Assembly (NCBI GenBank): GCA_019918135.1
Contig: WBZZ01003018.1
Span: 192,501-237,500 of the forward strand
DNA length: 45,000 nucleotides
DNA from: Paulinella micropora
Lineage: Eukaryota; Cercozoa; Imbricatea; Euglyphida; Paulinellidae
Direction: 5' to 3'
The notes beneath the pieces are model-generated. The model worked only from the letters and a program-made list of their open reading frames with translations, was not told the DNA's origin and ran no database searches. A program made the position numbers and the translations under genes. Positions 44,426-45,000 of the stretch are shown here, in pieces (positions within the stretch are counted from its first letter, which is position 1; each line of letters opens with the position of its first letter).

Positions 44426-44695
44426 GGACACCGTGATAGCCCAGTGGTCAAGTTTTACCATCTGGGCCCTGTCCCCAGTTCGATTCCCGTCGGTGCCACC
44501 AGTATTTTCATTGAACATACCGATCCGTCTGGACCAGTATTTTCATTGAACATACCGGTCCGTCTGGAAGTGTTGGAACTGCCCTTGCAGGGGTGTCATT
44601 AGAGCTTATCGTCAATTCTTCGTACTACCCTCACGGGTGAGACGATGGAGGCGCATGTGCAGAAATGCATCAGCCATTGACAGAGAAGCACTATA

Positions 44696-44737
<42 letters not shown>

Positions 44738-45000
44738 GCACACCGTGATAGCCCAGTGATCAAGTTCTGCCATCTGGGCCCTGTCGCCAGTTCGATTCCC
44801 GTCGGTGCCACCAGTATTTTCATTGAACATACCGATCCATCTGGACCAGTATTTTCATTGAACATACCGGCCCGTCTGGAAGTGTTGGAACTGCCCTTGC
44901 GGGGGTGTCATTAGAGCTTATCGTCAATTCTTCGTACTCCCCTCACGGGTGAGACGATGGAGGCGCATGTGCAGAAATGCATCAGCCATTGACAGAGAAG
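44426..45000 (+). mobile_element. Tandem tRNA-derived SINE-like units
   Basis: Two units with a 312-base period (44426-44737 and 44738 to the window end), each preceded or followed by an ATT run. Each starts CACCGTGATAGCCCAGTGGT, with an RNA polymerase III A box (TAGCCCAGTGG at 44437; one mismatch at 44749) and a B box (AGTTCGATTCC at 44477 and 44789), and a CGGTGCCACCA end like a tRNA 3' end. The tRNA arms pair poorly, so these are tRNA-derived repeats rather than tRNA genes. Inside, a 36-base phrase (ACCAGTATTTTCATTGAACA and on) is repeated twice. Confidence 0.75.

Noticed and set aside
44437..44498. True tRNA genes in the right flank
   Set aside because: The A and B boxes are present, but the acceptor and T arms do not pair properly and the unit repeats in tandem, so SINE-like repeats are the better call.

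Overview
This window is a stretch of unicellular-eukaryote nuclear DNA with an endogenised virus in it. About 1.4 kb on the left and 1.3 kb on the right are host-type DNA: CATA, TG, TA and ATT microsatellites, a GAGGCTATGT-type minisatellite and tandem tRNA-derived SINE-like units. The host species cannot be named from the sequence.

Element A (about 1416-43680) is a Polinton-like virus / Maverick-type provirus. Its terminal inverted repeats (TIRs) carry a GIY-YIG nuclease gene. It encodes a protein-primed DNA polymerase B (frameshifted), double jelly-roll major capsid protein, candidate penton protein, Ulp1/adenain-like protease, A32/FtsK-type packaging ATPase, small basic GG-motif core protein, a 1299-residue fibre with an S74 chaperone end, and a retroviral-type integrase. 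Replication genes run mostly rightward (21.6-27.0 kb) and virion genes leftward (27.0-39.2 kb). Its right TIR is 1120 bp and continuous. Its left TIR is split into 1416-2391 (976 bp) and 21480-21623 (144 bp).

Element B fills that gap: 2392-21479, 19,088 bp, inserted just downstream of the left GIY-YIG stop codon. Without it, element A is about 23.2 kb. B has two near-identical 6.6-kb inverted arms (2386-8996 and 14869-21479) around a 5.9-kb central segment. Each arm carries a D5-type primase-SF3 helicase, a tyrosine recombinase whose catalytic C-terminus resembles telomere resolvases (protelomerases), a small gene sharing the recombinase's promoter and leader, a zinc-finger protein, a coiled-coil protein, and a 600-bp field of 14 GTCCAAG/CTTGGAC iterons that could be a replication origin. 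The 10-mer AAACAATCAA lies, inverted, at the outer and inner end of each arm. The centre carries a C5-type DNA methyltransferase, a YqaJ-like nuclease broken by one in-frame stop, several zinc-finger or coiled-coil proteins, and a 1.06-kb foreign insert that splits a small zinc-finger gene.

Reading: B looks like an autonomous replicon or mobile element that has parasitised an endogenous Polinton-like virus. It has a layout like a composite transposon, or a linear plasmid with long inverted repeats, and possibly a hairpin-telomere lifestyle. A polymerase frameshift and two nonsense mutations suggest this copy is decaying, while the near-identity of the arms (few differences seen in 6.6 kb) suggests recent duplication or gene conversion. 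Family assignments come from motifs read by eye; no database search was run.
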